Assembly: GCA_035534175.1 (NCBI GenBank)
Contig: DATLSM010000109.1
Span: forward strand, 1 to 64,000
Direction: 5' to 3'
DNA from: DATLSM01 sp035534175
GTDB lineage: Bacteria; Actinomycetota; Thermoleophilia; Solirubrobacterales; 70-9
DNA: 64,000 bases
Of this stretch, positions 36,704 through 45,786 are shown piece by piece. The notes below the pieces were generated by a model. The model had not been told where the DNA came from. It was given only the letters and a program-made list of their open reading frames with translations, and ran no database searches. Every line of letters begins with the position of its first letter. The first letter of the stretch is position 1. The position numbers were made by a program, and so were the translations under genes.

Positions 36704-38242
36704 ATGGAGGCGGCGGCGCTCGGCAGGGGTGGCCTGTCAACTGTGGCGCAGGGCGCTCGCGACGCGGTGCGGGCCCGCTCCCGCGCGTTCTGGGCGGTTG
36801 CCGGGTTGAGCGCGCTTGCCGCGGGGCTGCGTTTCGGCACCCTCGGCCTGCAGAGCTATCACCACGATGAGGTAGTCACCGCCAGCCGCATCCTTGGAGG
36901 CGGGTTCTGGCACGCGATGTCCGCGGTCGGCGCCAGCGAGTCGGCGCCCCCGCTGTATTACGTGCTGGCCTGGCCGTGGACCCAGTTGACCGGGACGGGG
37001 GCGGTCGGTCTGCGTTCGATCTCGGCCCTCGCCGGGGTGCTCACCGTCCCGATCGCCTACCTGATCGGCGCCGAGCTGCGCGGCCGCCGGGCAGGGATCG
37101 CCGCCGCTGCGCTCGTCGCGGTCAACCCGATGCTGCTCTGGTATTCGCAGGAGGCCCGTGCCTACGCGCTCTTCTCGCTGCTGACCGCGATCTCGTTCCT
37201 CTATTTCGTCCGGGCGCTGCGCCGCGGCCGTGGTCGCGATCTCGGTGCTTGGGGGATCGCCTCGGCCCTGGCCCTGGCCACCCACTACTTCGCGATCTTT
37301 CCGCTGGCCGCCGAGGCGCTGTGGCTGTTGCACCGGCGTGGCCGGTTCGCCCTGCGCGGCATTTGGGTCCCCGTCCTCACCGGAATCGGGCTGGCGCCCC
37401 TTGCGATCCAGCAGATGTCGATCGGGCATGCCGAGTGGATCGGCAACCACCCGCTTGTCCGTCGCCTCTGGGAAGCCGGAATGACGTTCATGGTCGGGGA
37501 GACGGGAGAGATCATCGCCCGGCCGGTCAACCCGCTGCCGGCCCTGGTCCCCGTCATGCTCGTCGGCCTCGCCCTAGCGCTGCTCCTCGCCCGCGGCGAG
37601 CGCGGCGAGCGACGCGCTGCGGGCATCGCCCTGGGGATCGCCGGTGCCACGGTCGCGCTCCCGGTCCTCCTGGCGCTGGCCTCGCCCAGCAAGGACTACG
37701 TGCTGGCTCGCAACCTGGTGCCGGCCCTGGTCCCGCTGCTGGTCGCGGTGGCGATCGCCGTGACGGCCCGGCGGTCGGGGAGCGCCGGGGTGGTTATCGG
37801 GCTGGTGCTTGCCGCCTACTCGCTCGGCTTCTGCGCCTGGGTCAGCTTCTCGCCGTCGTTTCAGCGGCCTGACTGGAATGCGGTTGCCGCCAGGCTTGGC
37901 GAACCGGCGGCGCCCCGCGCGATCGTCACCTGGATCTTGGGCGAGGCACCGCTGCGCTACTACCTCCCGCCAGGCTCCTTCGAGGTCTCCTCGACCGACG
38001 GTCTCGGTTGGCTGGCGCACGAAATCGACCTGGTCTCAAATGGCCCGGCGCCGCCGGCCCCGCCCGGAATGCTTGGCCCGGGCTTCATCCGAGCAGGCTA
38101 TGAGCAGGTCGGCCGGCTCTACGTGCGCCGGTATGCTCTGCCCGGTCCGGGCCTGGCGCCGTTGCGGATGCGCGCCCTTCACGGCGCCCCACTCGGATTC
38201 CCCACAAACGGGGTGCTGCTCGACGGCATCGGCCCCCGGTGA
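36704..38242 (+). CDS. GT-C family glycosyltransferase-like membrane protein
   Basis: 512 residues with about 11 hydrophobic segments. After the first helix, SYHHDEVVTASRIL carries the acidic His-Asp-Glu motif of the GT-C/PMT fold. APPLYYVLAWPW and NPMLLWYSQEARAYALFSLL are typical of the ArnT-like group (PF13231). It would transfer a sugar from a polyprenyl-phosphate donor outside the membrane. It starts 19 bases after lon. The substrate is unknown. Confidence 0.75.
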   Translation: MEAAALGRGGLSTVAQGARDAVRARSRAFWAVAGLSALAAGLRFGTLGLQSYHHDEVVTASRILGGGFWHAMSAVGASESAPPLYYVLAWPWTQLTGTGAVGLRSISALAGVLTVPIAYLIGAELRGRRAGIAAAALVAVNPMLLWYSQEARAYALFSLLTAISFLYFVRALRRGRGRDLGAWGIASALALATHYFAIFPLAAEALWLLHRRGRFALRGIWVPVLTGIGLAPLAIQQMSIGHAEWIGNHPLVRRLWEAGMTFMVGETGEIIARPVNPLPALVPVMLVGLALALLLARGERGERRAAGIALGIAGATVALPVLLALASPSKDYVLARNLVPALVPLLVAVAIAVTARRSGSAGVVIGLVLAAYSLGFCAWVSFSPSFQRPDWNAVAARLGEPAAPRAIVTWILGEAPLRYYLPPGSFEVSSTDGLGWLAHEIDLVSNGPAPPAPPGMLGPGFIRAGYEQVGRLYVRRYALPGPGLAPLRMRALHGAPLGFPTNGVLLDGIGPR

Positions 38243-38302
38243 GCGTTCGGGGTTATCCTGAGTTCCAACGGTGAATCCAGCGGAACCCAGCGAGGAGAGG
38301 GC

Positions 38303-38731
38303 ATGACCAAGACACGGGCGACCCAGGCCGCCGATATTTACTCCACTGCGCGCGAGAACCCTTACGTTCAGCGCCTGATCGAGGACGACGAGCTGCGCGA
38401 CAGCCTGCGCAACGCCTTCGAGGCGGCGCGCCACGCCTACGGGCGAGCGACGGGCAACGGCAAGGGGCCGGTCAAGGCGGTGGCCAGCGATAGGAAGGTG
38501 CAGAAGGACCTGCGCTCAGCCGCCGAGTCTCTGCGCGAGGCGTCCGAGCGCCTGCAGGCGCCCAGGAGGCGCAGGAAGAGCAAGCTCGGCCGCCTCATCC
38601 TCTTCGGCCTGGTTGCCGCCGCGGTGGCGCTGGTCCTCAGCGAGGACGCCCGCAAGACCGTCTTGGACACCCTCTTCGGGGCTGAGGAGGAGTTCGAGTA
38701 CTCCAGCACGACCAGCATCAACGGCTCCTAG
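38303..38731 (+). CDS. Small membrane-anchored hypothetical protein
   Basis: 142 residues. The N-terminal 75 are charged and helical (IYSTARENPYVQRLIEDDEL), then a basic KLGR stop-transfer and one membrane helix (LILFGLVAAAVALVLS) near residue 105. The C-terminus is acidic and Ser/Thr-rich. A strong GGAGAGGG site precedes the ATG. No enzymatic motif is seen and the function is unknown. Confidence 0.65.
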   Translation: MTKTRATQAADIYSTARENPYVQRLIEDDELRDSLRNAFEAARHAYGRATGNGKGPVKAVASDRKVQKDLRSAAESLREASERLQAPRRRRKSKLGRLILFGLVAAAVALVLSEDARKTVLDTLFGAEEEFEYSSTTSINGS

Positions 38732-38855
38732 AGGCGAGCATCGTCGCTGCTGCCGACGCCCCGCACCGCCCGCCCTTCTCCCTAGACTGCCTCAGGGTGG
38801 AGCGAGCAAGTGCGCATATCCGGCCCTTTGCGCGGCGAACGAAACGCGATGCTCG

Positions 38856-39470
38856 GTGACCGTGGAGGCGGCAGCCAAAGAGCGTGAGCTGAGCGGCGAG
38901 AAGGCCCAGCGCATCGTCGATGCGATGCGCGACAGTGTGGCCAAACGGGGCGCCGCCGCCTCGACGTTCGAGCAGGTCGCCGCCGAGGCGGGAGTTAGCC
39001 GAGGCCTCCTCCATTACTACTTCGGTACCAAGGAGCGGCTGCTGGTCGAGGTCGTTCGGCGCGACGCGGAGATCCGCGTTGCCCGCCTGGACGAGATGCT
39101 CTCCCAGGCCAAGAGCGTCGACGGCGTCCTCGACGTCCTCCTCGCCAGCCTCACCGACATGATCGAGAACGAGCCCGCCTTCTTCCTCCTGCTCTACGAG
39201 CTGTTCAGCGCCGGTCGGCGCAACCCCGACATCCGGCACGAGGTCGGCCAGCTCTTCCAGCGCACCCGCTCGCACGTCGCCGAGGTGCTGAAGGTGAAGG
39301 AGCGGGAGGGAGTCCTCAACCTCCGCTATGACGCCGAGGCGGTCGTCTCCTACCTGTTCGCGGTCGGGGACGGTTTCGCCCTTCAGGCTCTCTCCGACAC
39401 CGAGCGCGACAACAGCGGTGCGCTGGCCGCCGGCGCGGCGTCGGCGCGGTACCTGTTGGTCGCCGAGTAG
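38856..39470 (+). CDS. TetR-family transcriptional regulator
   Basis: 204 residues. The helix-turn-helix is clear: TFEQVAAEAGVSRGLLHYYFGTKERLL. The C-terminal domain (LLYELFSAGRRNPDIR) is ligand-type. It would repress a neighbouring promoter. An MMPL transporter remnant lies 71 bases downstream, so this may have been the transporter's regulator. A GTG start at 38856 or 38862 is likely. Confidence 0.85.
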   Translation: MTVEAAAKERELSGEKAQRIVDAMRDSVAKRGAAASTFEQVAAEAGVSRGLLHYYFGTKERLLVEVVRRDAEIRVARLDEMLSQAKSVDGVLDVLLASLTDMIENEPAFFLLLYELFSAGRRNPDIRHEVGQLFQRTRSHVAEVLKVKEREGVLNLRYDAEAVVSYLFAVGDGFALQALSDTERDNSGALAAGAASARYLLVAE

Positions 39471-39540
39471 CGCGCCGCTCCTGGAGTGATCTGCCTCACG
39501 GAGGCAAGCCCGCGATTGCGAAAAGCTGGCTAACCAGCCA

Positions 39541-39984
39541 ATGCGAGGGCTGATGAGAAGACTGGCCGGTTTCCTGGGCGAAGGCGCCGCTGGGTCCTGG
39601 CGCTGTGGATCGTCGCAGTCGTCTTCGGTCTGTCGATGGAATACGGGGTATTCCTTCTCTCCCGCATCCGCGAGCGCCACATGGTGCACCGCGACAACCG
39701 CCGCGCCGTCGCCGAGGGGCACTCCTCCAGCGCTCCCACGATCTCCTCGGCGGCGCTGATCATTCTCGGTCTTCGTTCTCACCGGCGTCCCCTCGTTCAA
39801 GGAGCTGGGGCTGGGCTGCGCGGTGGCGATCGCCCTCGACGCCACTGTTGTGCGGCTGATCCTCGTCCCCGCGGCGATGGTCGTGCTGGGCAAATGGAAT
39901 TGGTGGATGCCGTCCTGGCTGGACCGGGTGCTGCCCGACCTCAACTTCGATCGCGGCGGTACCGCCCAACCGGTCGAGGCCTGA
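39541..39984 (+). pseudogene. Internally deleted and frameshifted MMPL-family transporter
   Basis: An ATG at 39541 opens MRGLMRRLAGFLG. The frame shifts near 39580 to RRRWVLALWIVAVV, which looks like the first membrane helix of an MMPL exporter, then continues straight into FGLSMEYGVFLLSRIRE, a motif near the end of the family. A second frameshift near 39770 leads to LTGVPSFKELGLGCAVAIALDATVVRLILVPA and the stop at 39982. Such exporters are over 700 residues, so most of the gene is missing. It is not functional. Confidence 0.8.
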
Positions 39985-40064
39985 TCAGATCGGCCGCTGC
40001 GCCGATCCGTCGGCTCGGTTTGGACAAAGCCGCTCAGCGGCAGATGGGGCATAGGATTCGCTCC

Positions 40065-41486
40065 GTGGCCAACGAGGAGATCGCCTATGCAGGGGCAGCG
40101 AGGCAGGCGGAGATGGTGCGCGCGGGGGAGGTATCCCCGAGCGAGTTGGTGCAGTTGCACCTTGACCGGATCGAGCGGCTCGACCCGGGGCTGAACGCCT
40201 TTCGCAAGGTGTTCGCCGAGCGGGCGCTGCTGGAAGCAGAGCAGGCCGAGGCGCGGCTGAAGGAGGGGGAGGAGCGGCCGCTTCTGGGGGTTCCGATCGC
40301 GATCAAGGACGAAGTCGACGTTGTCGGTGAGGTGAAGACGATCGGCACGGACGCCTTCGATCAGCCGGCCAGAGCCGACTGCGAGATGGTGCGGCGGTTG
40401 CGCCAGGCCGGGGCGATCGTGGTCGGGCTGACGCTGCTGCCGGAGATGGCGATCTGCGGCTTCACCGAGTCCTCCACCTACGGGGTGACGCGCAACCCCT
40501 GGAACCCGCAGAGAACCCCGGGTGGATCGAGCGGGGGATCCGCGGCCGCCGTCGCGGCGGGCCTGGTCCCGATCGCATCGGGGGGCGACGGCGGAGGCTC
40601 GATCCGCATCCCGGCCGCCTCCTGCGGGCTCTTCGGGCTGAAGCCCTCGCGTGGGCGGATCACCTTCGCGCCTCAGCTCGAAGGCTGGAATGGCCTGGCC
40701 GTGCACGGCTGCTTGAGCCGCACCGTGCTGGACACGGCTCTCTGGCTCGACCTGACCGCCGGCGGCTCGACCGAGCCCCAGGCACCGCCGCCGCCGGAGC
40801 GACCGTTCGTGCAGTCGGCGCAGGCGCCCCCAGGAAAGCTGCGAGTCGCCTGGTCCACCCTGGCCCCGCGGGCCCTGGCTCCGCCGATCGTCTCCGACGT
40901 GGTGAAGGAGGCGGTCGCCGGCACCGCCGAGCTCCTCGGCACGCTCGGGCACGAGGTGGCTCAGCGCGACCCGGAGTGGGGCGGGATCGGCAACAACATC
41001 ACTCCGCGCTTTCTCGCCGGAGTCGCCGAGACGATCGAGGGGGTTCCCCATCCGGAGCGCCTGGAACGGAGAACCCGGGGCTTTGGCCGACTCGGCCGCC
41101 TCCTCCCCGACGCCATCTTCGGGCGGGCATTGGCCGCGGTCCAGGCCGACGCCGCCCGGGTCAACGCGATCTTTGATACCCACGACGTGCTGATGATGCC
41201 GGTGATGGGGGGTACGGCGCTGCCGGTGCGGAGCTGGGAGGGCCAGGGGGCGCTGCGCACGGTGATCGGGATGAGCCGCTTCTACCCATTCTGCATCCCC
41301 TGGAACCACCTCGGCAACCCGGCGATGGCGGTACCGGCCGGCTTTGCCGCCGACGGCATGCCGCTGTCGGTACAGGTGATCGGCCGCCCCGGTGATGAGG
41401 CGACCCTGCTCTCCCTGGCCGCCCAATTGGAGAAAGAGCGGCCCTGGGCTGACAAAACCCCGCCGGTCGCCGAAGCCAACGGCTGA
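40065..41486 (+). CDS. Amidase, amidase-signature family
   Basis: 473 residues. The Ser-Ser-Lys triad context is visible: Lys in GVPIAIKDEVDV, the Gly/Ser-rich TPGGSSGGSAAAVAAG, and the nucleophile Ser in GGDGGGSIRIPA. It hydrolyses amide bonds; the substrate is not predictable, and GatA-like function is unlikely without gatB/C. The GTG at 40065 is preceded by a suitable spacer. An alternative ATG is at 40044. Confidence 0.88.
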   Translation: MANEEIAYAGAARQAEMVRAGEVSPSELVQLHLDRIERLDPGLNAFRKVFAERALLEAEQAEARLKEGEERPLLGVPIAIKDEVDVVGEVKTIGTDAFDQPARADCEMVRRLRQAGAIVVGLTLLPEMAICGFTESSTYGVTRNPWNPQRTPGGSSGGSAAAVAAGLVPIASGGDGGGSIRIPAASCGLFGLKPSRGRITFAPQLEGWNGLAVHGCLSRTVLDTALWLDLTAGGSTEPQAPPPPERPFVQSAQAPPGKLRVAWSTLAPRALAPPIVSDVVKEAVAGTAELLGTLGHEVAQRDPEWGGIGNNITPRFLAGVAETIEGVPHPERLERRTRGFGRLGRLLPDAIFGRALAAVQADAARVNAIFDTHDVLMMPVMGGTALPVRSWEGQGALRTVIGMSRFYPFCIPWNHLGNPAMAVPAGFAADGMPLSVQVIGRPGDEATLLSLAAQLEKERPWADKTPPVAEANG

Positions 41487-41560
41487 GCCCCGGCAATCTG
41501 ATCCTGGTCAGTGCCGAGATGGCGCAGCCGCCGCCCGGCGGCTGCGCAGGAGGCGGCGGA

Positions 41561-42850
41561 CTATCTGAATATCTTGCGAATCCGCACCAGCTCGCGGACC
41601 TTGCCGCGGGGCCTGATCCGGCGTTGGAGCATCATCTTCAGCGGGTTGCCCTCCGGCCCGACGGAGGAGATCCAGTCGGTCCAGCTGGTCTCGAAGATCA
41701 GGTCCGGGCTGGGAGCCTCGCCCGGCTCTGCCCGAGTCGAGCCGTTGTCGATCGTCAGGTGCCAGGGGTCGGCGTCGTTGAACCGCCACTGATAGACCAG
41801 GCGCGATCCGTTGGCTGCCGCTGCGTCCGCCGAGTTGGCGATGACGTCGAAATAGAGGCGCTGGAGCTCGGGGGAGGACTCGGGCCTTCGCCCGTTAGGC
41901 GGCGCGCCCACAATGCCGGCCATCAGCAGTTTCACCTGGCGCTCGGCGACTTCCTCCTCCGACATCTGGGGGTCGAAGGGGAATACGCCGGGCGGCATCT
42001 CCTCAGTCGGGTAGCCGATCGTCCGCCAGCGCTGGCGGATCAGCTTCAGCCCGAAGGCGAAGATGTCCTCCATCGAGAAGCCGTAGCACTCGGTGTATTT
42101 ACGGTCCATATTGGGGGGCGAGAAGACACCGACTCCGTAGGGCAGGGTTTCGCGGAGCAGCTCGATCACCGCAGCCCTGCACTCCTGCCAGCCGGGCTGG
42201 CCTTCGGCGAGAAGTTCGGAGAGCACCTTGACGCCGAAGCCGATGTGGCGCTGCTCGTCGCGGGAGACGTTCGCCATCCCCGAGCTGAACCCCGGCATCG
42301 TGTCCTCGGAGGCGAAGAAGTCCTCGATGAAGTGCTGGCCGGGCTGGGCGAGGCTTCCCTCGACTATCAGGTGATACAGGGTGATCGCCTGCGCATACTT
42401 GGGCAGCGAACGGTCCTTGCGCAGTTCCTCTGCCATCAGATCGAGGCGGTCGAACACCCCGCGGTAGCCCCAGCTGAGGTGGGGCAGGGTGGAGGAGAGA
42501 GTTGCCTGCAGCGACTCGCCGCCGACGCCGATCACCTCTTTGAAGAAGCGGTGGAAGAAGACGGAGTGGCGCACCTCGTCGACCTGCTGGGTGGCGAGGA
42601 AGTAGGACTGCTCCTCGGTCGGGGCGGCGGTGATATAGGGGGCCAGGGTGTCGGCGACCCGGTCCTCGCCGTAGAAGAACATCGAGTAGATCCACATCGC
42701 CGAGCGGCGCTGGATGTCGCTCAGTGCCTCCCAGCCATTGCGATCCTCGGAGAAGTCGATGTCGTAGGCGCTCCAGTTGCCGTGCTCCCAGCGGTGGTAC
42801 AGGTCCTCATAGGTGACGTTGTCCATCAGGTTCTGGGATGCGACGCTCAT
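41561..42850 (-). CDS. R2lox (R2-like ligand-binding oxidase) fused to an SCP2-like domain
   Basis: 429 residues. Residues 40-300 are a ferritin-like R2 fold with metal ligands Glu62, Glu92, His95, Glu164, Glu199 and His202. Val65 sits three after Glu62 and Tyr159 five before Glu164, exactly where R2lox enzymes form their Tyr-Val cross-link. R2lox holds a Mn/Fe cofactor and a bound fatty acid. Residues about 330-429 resemble an SCP2 sterol/lipid carrier (LVYQWRFNDADPWHLTIDNG, then SWTDWISSVGPEGNPLKMML). R2lox is normally near 310 residues, so the fusion is unusual. An acyl-CoA ligase lies next on the same strand. Confidence 0.85.
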   Translation of the reverse strand: MSVASQNLMDNVTYEDLYHRWEHGNWSAYDIDFSEDRNGWEALSDIQRRSAMWIYSMFFYGEDRVADTLAPYITAAPTEEQSYFLATQQVDEVRHSVFFHRFFKEVIGVGGESLQATLSSTLPHLSWGYRGVFDRLDLMAEELRKDRSLPKYAQAITLYHLIVEGSLAQPGQHFIEDFFASEDTMPGFSSGMANVSRDEQRHIGFGVKVLSELLAEGQPGWQECRAAVIELLRETLPYGVGVFSPPNMDRKYTECYGFSMEDIFAFGLKLIRQRWRTIGYPTEEMPPGVFPFDPQMSEEEVAERQVKLLMAGIVGAPPNGRRPESSPELQRLYFDVIANSADAAAANGSRLVYQWRFNDADPWHLTIDNGSTRAEPGEAPSPDLIFETSWTDWISSVGPEGNPLKMMLQRRIRPRGKVRELVRIRKIFR

Positions 42851-42971
42851 CTCTCTCCTTTGCTGGCGCGGGCTGCTGCAGGGAGATTACCGCTCGACTG
42901 GCTGGGCAGCCAGTACAACCTGTGTGACCTTGTCACACTACCCCGCTGGCCGCCGGACGGACGCCGATCGC

Positions 42972-44477
42972 TCAGGCGCGATCCGCGGCGGGGACGGCGA
43001 TCTCCCGCTTGAGGATCTTGCCGGTCGGGCCCTTGGGAAGCTCCTCCAGGAACCAGACGAGGCGAGGGTACTTGTAGGCGGCGATCCGGTCCTTGACGTA
43101 GGTGCTGACTTCCTCGGGGGCCATCTGCTGGCCCTCATGCAGGACGACCGCGGCTCCGATCTCCTCTCCCCACTTGTCGTGGGGGACGCCGACCACCGCG
43201 GCTTCGCGGATCCTCGGGTGCTCGTAGAGCACCTCCTCGACCTCGCGGGGATAGACGTTGTAGCCGCCCCGGATGATCAAGTCTTTCTTCCGATCGACGA
43301 TGTAGTAGTAGCCGTTCTCATCGACTCGGGCCATGTCGCCGGAATGAAACCAACCGCCGCGCATCGCCTCCGCGGTCGCCTCGGGGCGCCGCCAGTAGCC
43401 CTTCATGATGTTGTGGCCGCGGATCACGATCTCGCCGACCTCCCCCTGGGGCACCGGGTTGTCGTCCTCGTCGACGACTCGCATCTCGACCCCTTCGATC
43501 GGGGTGCCGATCGAGCCGGGCTTGCGCTCCCTCTCGGGATGGTTGGAGCAGGAGACCGGCGAGGTCTCCGAGAGCCCGTAGCCCTCCAGCACGACGCAGC
43601 CGAAGGCCCGCTCAAAGCCGCGCAGGACCTCGACCGGCATCGAGGCGCCGCCGGTGATGCAGATGCGCAGAGCCGAGGTGTCGAAATCCCCGCGCTGGGG
43701 GTGGTGCAGCAGCGCCCCATACATCGTCGGCACCCCGTAGAAGTGGCTGACGCCGTCGCGCTGCATCGTCGCCAGCGCCTCACCGGGGTCGAATTTGGGC
43801 ACCAGGGTGAGGCAGGCGCCGACCATCAGCGAGGCGTTCATGCTTACCGTCTGACCGAAGGAGTGAAAGAGGGGGAGGGCCCCGAGGACCACATCGCCGG
43901 CCCCGATCTCGCTGGTGGTGCGCGAGGAGACGTCTGCGTTGCGGAAGAGGTTTAAGTGGGTCAGCTCGGCACCCTTGGGTTTGCCGGTGGTGCCGGAGGT
44001 GTAGAGGATCACCGCCGTGTCGGACTCGGCGGTGTAGGCGAGGCCGGCAGTGGGGTCAAGCCGCTCCAAGCTAGCCGCGAACCCGGCGGGCTCGACCTCG
44101 ACCAGCTCGACTCCGGCATCGGCCGCGCCGGCCCGGGCCTCCTCGGCGAAACCGTGCCAGGCGAACAGCAGCTCCGCGCCGGAGTCCTCGAGGTAGAAGG
44201 CGATCTCGCGCCGCTTCAGCAGCACGTTCATCGGCACGACGACGCCGCCGGCGCGGAGCACCCCGTAGTAGGCGCTCGGGAACTCGGGGACGTTGGGCAG
44301 CATCACCCCGACCCGGTCGCCCGCCGCCAGGCCCTTCTCGTGCAGCAGGGTGGCCAGGCGGGCGCTGCGATCGTCGAGGTCGGCGTAGGTATGGGCGGCG
44401 CCGCCAAGGCGGATCGCGGCGCTTTGCGGCGCCCGCTCGGCGCTCGCCGTCAGTATCGATGCGAGATTGAGACCCAT
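42972..44477 (-). CDS. Long-chain acyl-CoA ligase (AMP-binding)
   Basis: 501 residues. P-loop YTSGTTGKPKGAELTH, adenylate motif EGYGLSETSP, WFHSGDMARVDENGYY and the C-terminal PTGKILKREI lysine are all in place. It activates fatty acids to CoA thioesters through an acyl-AMP. It is 121 bases upstream of the R2lox-SCP2 gene on the same strand and could supply or use its lipid. Confidence 0.92.
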   Translation of the reverse strand: MGLNLASILTASAERAPQSAAIRLGGAAHTYADLDDRSARLATLLHEKGLAAGDRVGVMLPNVPEFPSAYYGVLRAGGVVVPMNVLLKRREIAFYLEDSGAELLFAWHGFAEEARAGAADAGVELVEVEPAGFAASLERLDPTAGLAYTAESDTAVILYTSGTTGKPKGAELTHLNLFRNADVSSRTTSEIGAGDVVLGALPLFHSFGQTVSMNASLMVGACLTLVPKFDPGEALATMQRDGVSHFYGVPTMYGALLHHPQRGDFDTSALRICITGGASMPVEVLRGFERAFGCVVLEGYGLSETSPVSCSNHPERERKPGSIGTPIEGVEMRVVDEDDNPVPQGEVGEIVIRGHNIMKGYWRRPEATAEAMRGGWFHSGDMARVDENGYYYIVDRKKDLIIRGGYNVYPREVEEVLYEHPRIREAAVVGVPHDKWGEEIGAAVVLHEGQQMAPEEVSTYVKDRIAAYKYPRLVWFLEELPKGPTGKILKREIAVPAADRA

Positions 44478-44540
44478 CTCCGCACCGAGTCTAAGCTGGC
44501 GGCGCCCGGCGGAGCAATGCGTCCGCTAGGCTCGGGCGCG

Positions 44541-44903
44541 ATGGAGGATCTGGGCCAGCCGAGTTCCTACCTCAGCCTGCAGAAGGGGGTGCAGGTGTAC
44601 TCCAGCGATGGCAAGGGGGTCGGCAGGGTGGAGCACGTGCTCGCTGTCGCCAACCTCGATCTCTTCGAGGGCATCGTTCTCGACAAGAGCGTCCTCCCCG
44701 GCGGGCACAGGTTCGTCGATGCGCCGGAAGTGGAGGAGGTGTATGAGCGCGGCGTGGTGCTCAAGATCGACGCCGCCCAAGCCGAGCGCCTGCCTGAGCC
44801 CAGCGCCAACCCTGGCGAGATCGACATCGGACCCGATGATCTGGTCCAGGGCAAGCATGAGAAGCTCCGCCGCGCCTGGGGCCTGCTCTCCGGCAAGGGC
44901 TGA
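44541..44903 (+). CDS. PRC-barrel-like protein
   Basis: 120 residues. SYLSLQKGVQVYSSDGKGVGRVEHVL resembles a PRC-barrel beta fold, used in photosynthetic reaction centre H subunits and in RNA-processing or stress proteins. The C-terminal part is charged. It is divergent from the acyl-CoA ligase, with 63 bases between. The role is unknown. Confidence 0.6.
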   Translation: MEDLGQPSSYLSLQKGVQVYSSDGKGVGRVEHVLAVANLDLFEGIVLDKSVLPGGHRFVDAPEVEEVYERGVVLKIDAAQAERLPEPSANPGEIDIGPDDLVQGKHEKLRRAWGLLSGKG

Positions 44904-45062
44904 GCGACGCGCCTGTCTCCGCCCTTTCGGCCCTTGTTGGCCAGGGCGCCGAAATGCGCTATTCCAACCCTCGGTGCTTCCTGATCGGACCCGGCGGAGC
45001 CGAACTGCTTTTCCAACCGGCGTCGATGCCGAAGCTGACGACGCGATATCCGGATATTGCTC

Positions 45063-45734
45063 ATGATCGAATACATGGCGGCCGATCGGGTGCCGAACGT
45101 CTGTGGGGGGCCATTCGGGTCAATCTATGATTTCTACATCGAGCGGCCACGGCTGATGCGCCTGGTCGGCCGTGTGGTCTGGGGAATCGATGCCTCCGTC
45201 CTCTACGCGAGCATGGGGGCGATCAGCGGGATGGGCCCGGGGGCGACGATCCTCGATGCGCCCTGCGGCGGAGGGGTCGCCTTCCGCGCTTTGAGCCCCG
45301 AGCAGGACGTGCGCTACATAGCGGCAGACCTCTGCCCGAAGATGCTGAAGCGAGCTGAACGCCGTGCGCGCATGCGGTCATTGAGGCAGGTCGAGGTCAT
45401 CGCCGGGGACATGACCGCGCTGCCCTTTGCCGACGCCCAGGCCGATCTCTTTCTCTCCTATAGCGGGCTGCACATGGTCGACGACGCCGAGGCCGCCGTG
45501 AAGGAGATCGCCCGCTGTCTCAAGCCCGGCGGCCGGGTGATCGGAACCACATTCTTCTCCGACGGGAGCAGGCGAGCGCGCGGCTTCTTCTGGGTCGGCA
45601 GTCGCAGCGGGCATCCGCTGCCACCGGGTCGCGACGATGTCCGCCGCTGGCTCACCGCCGCAGGTTTCAGTCAGCCGACGATCGGGCCCCAACCTGGCTT
45701 TGCGGTCTTCAGCGGGCTGAAGGGCAGGGCCTGA
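45063..45734 (+). CDS. Class I SAM-dependent methyltransferase
   Basis: About 223 residues. SAM motif I is ILDAPCGGGVAFRAL, the acidic motif II is YIAADLCPKML, and FADAQADLFLSYSGLHMVDD and CLKPGGRVIGTTF complete a Methyltransf_11 fold. The substrate is unknown. ATG 45063 or 45075 are plausible starts. A second methyltransferase follows 52 bases after the stop. Confidence 0.82.
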   Translation: MIEYMAADRVPNVCGGPFGSIYDFYIERPRLMRLVGRVVWGIDASVLYASMGAISGMGPGATILDAPCGGGVAFRALSPEQDVRYIAADLCPKMLKRAERRARMRSLRQVEVIAGDMTALPFADAQADLFLSYSGLHMVDDAEAAVKEIARCLKPGGRVIGTTFFSDGSRRARGFFWVGSRSGHPLPPGRDDVRRWLTAAGFSQPTIGPQPGFAVFSGLKGRA

Positions 45735-45786
45735 ATCGCGGCGTGGCACACCTCGTCAACCGACCTTGGCCGCAGGGCGAGAGGAG

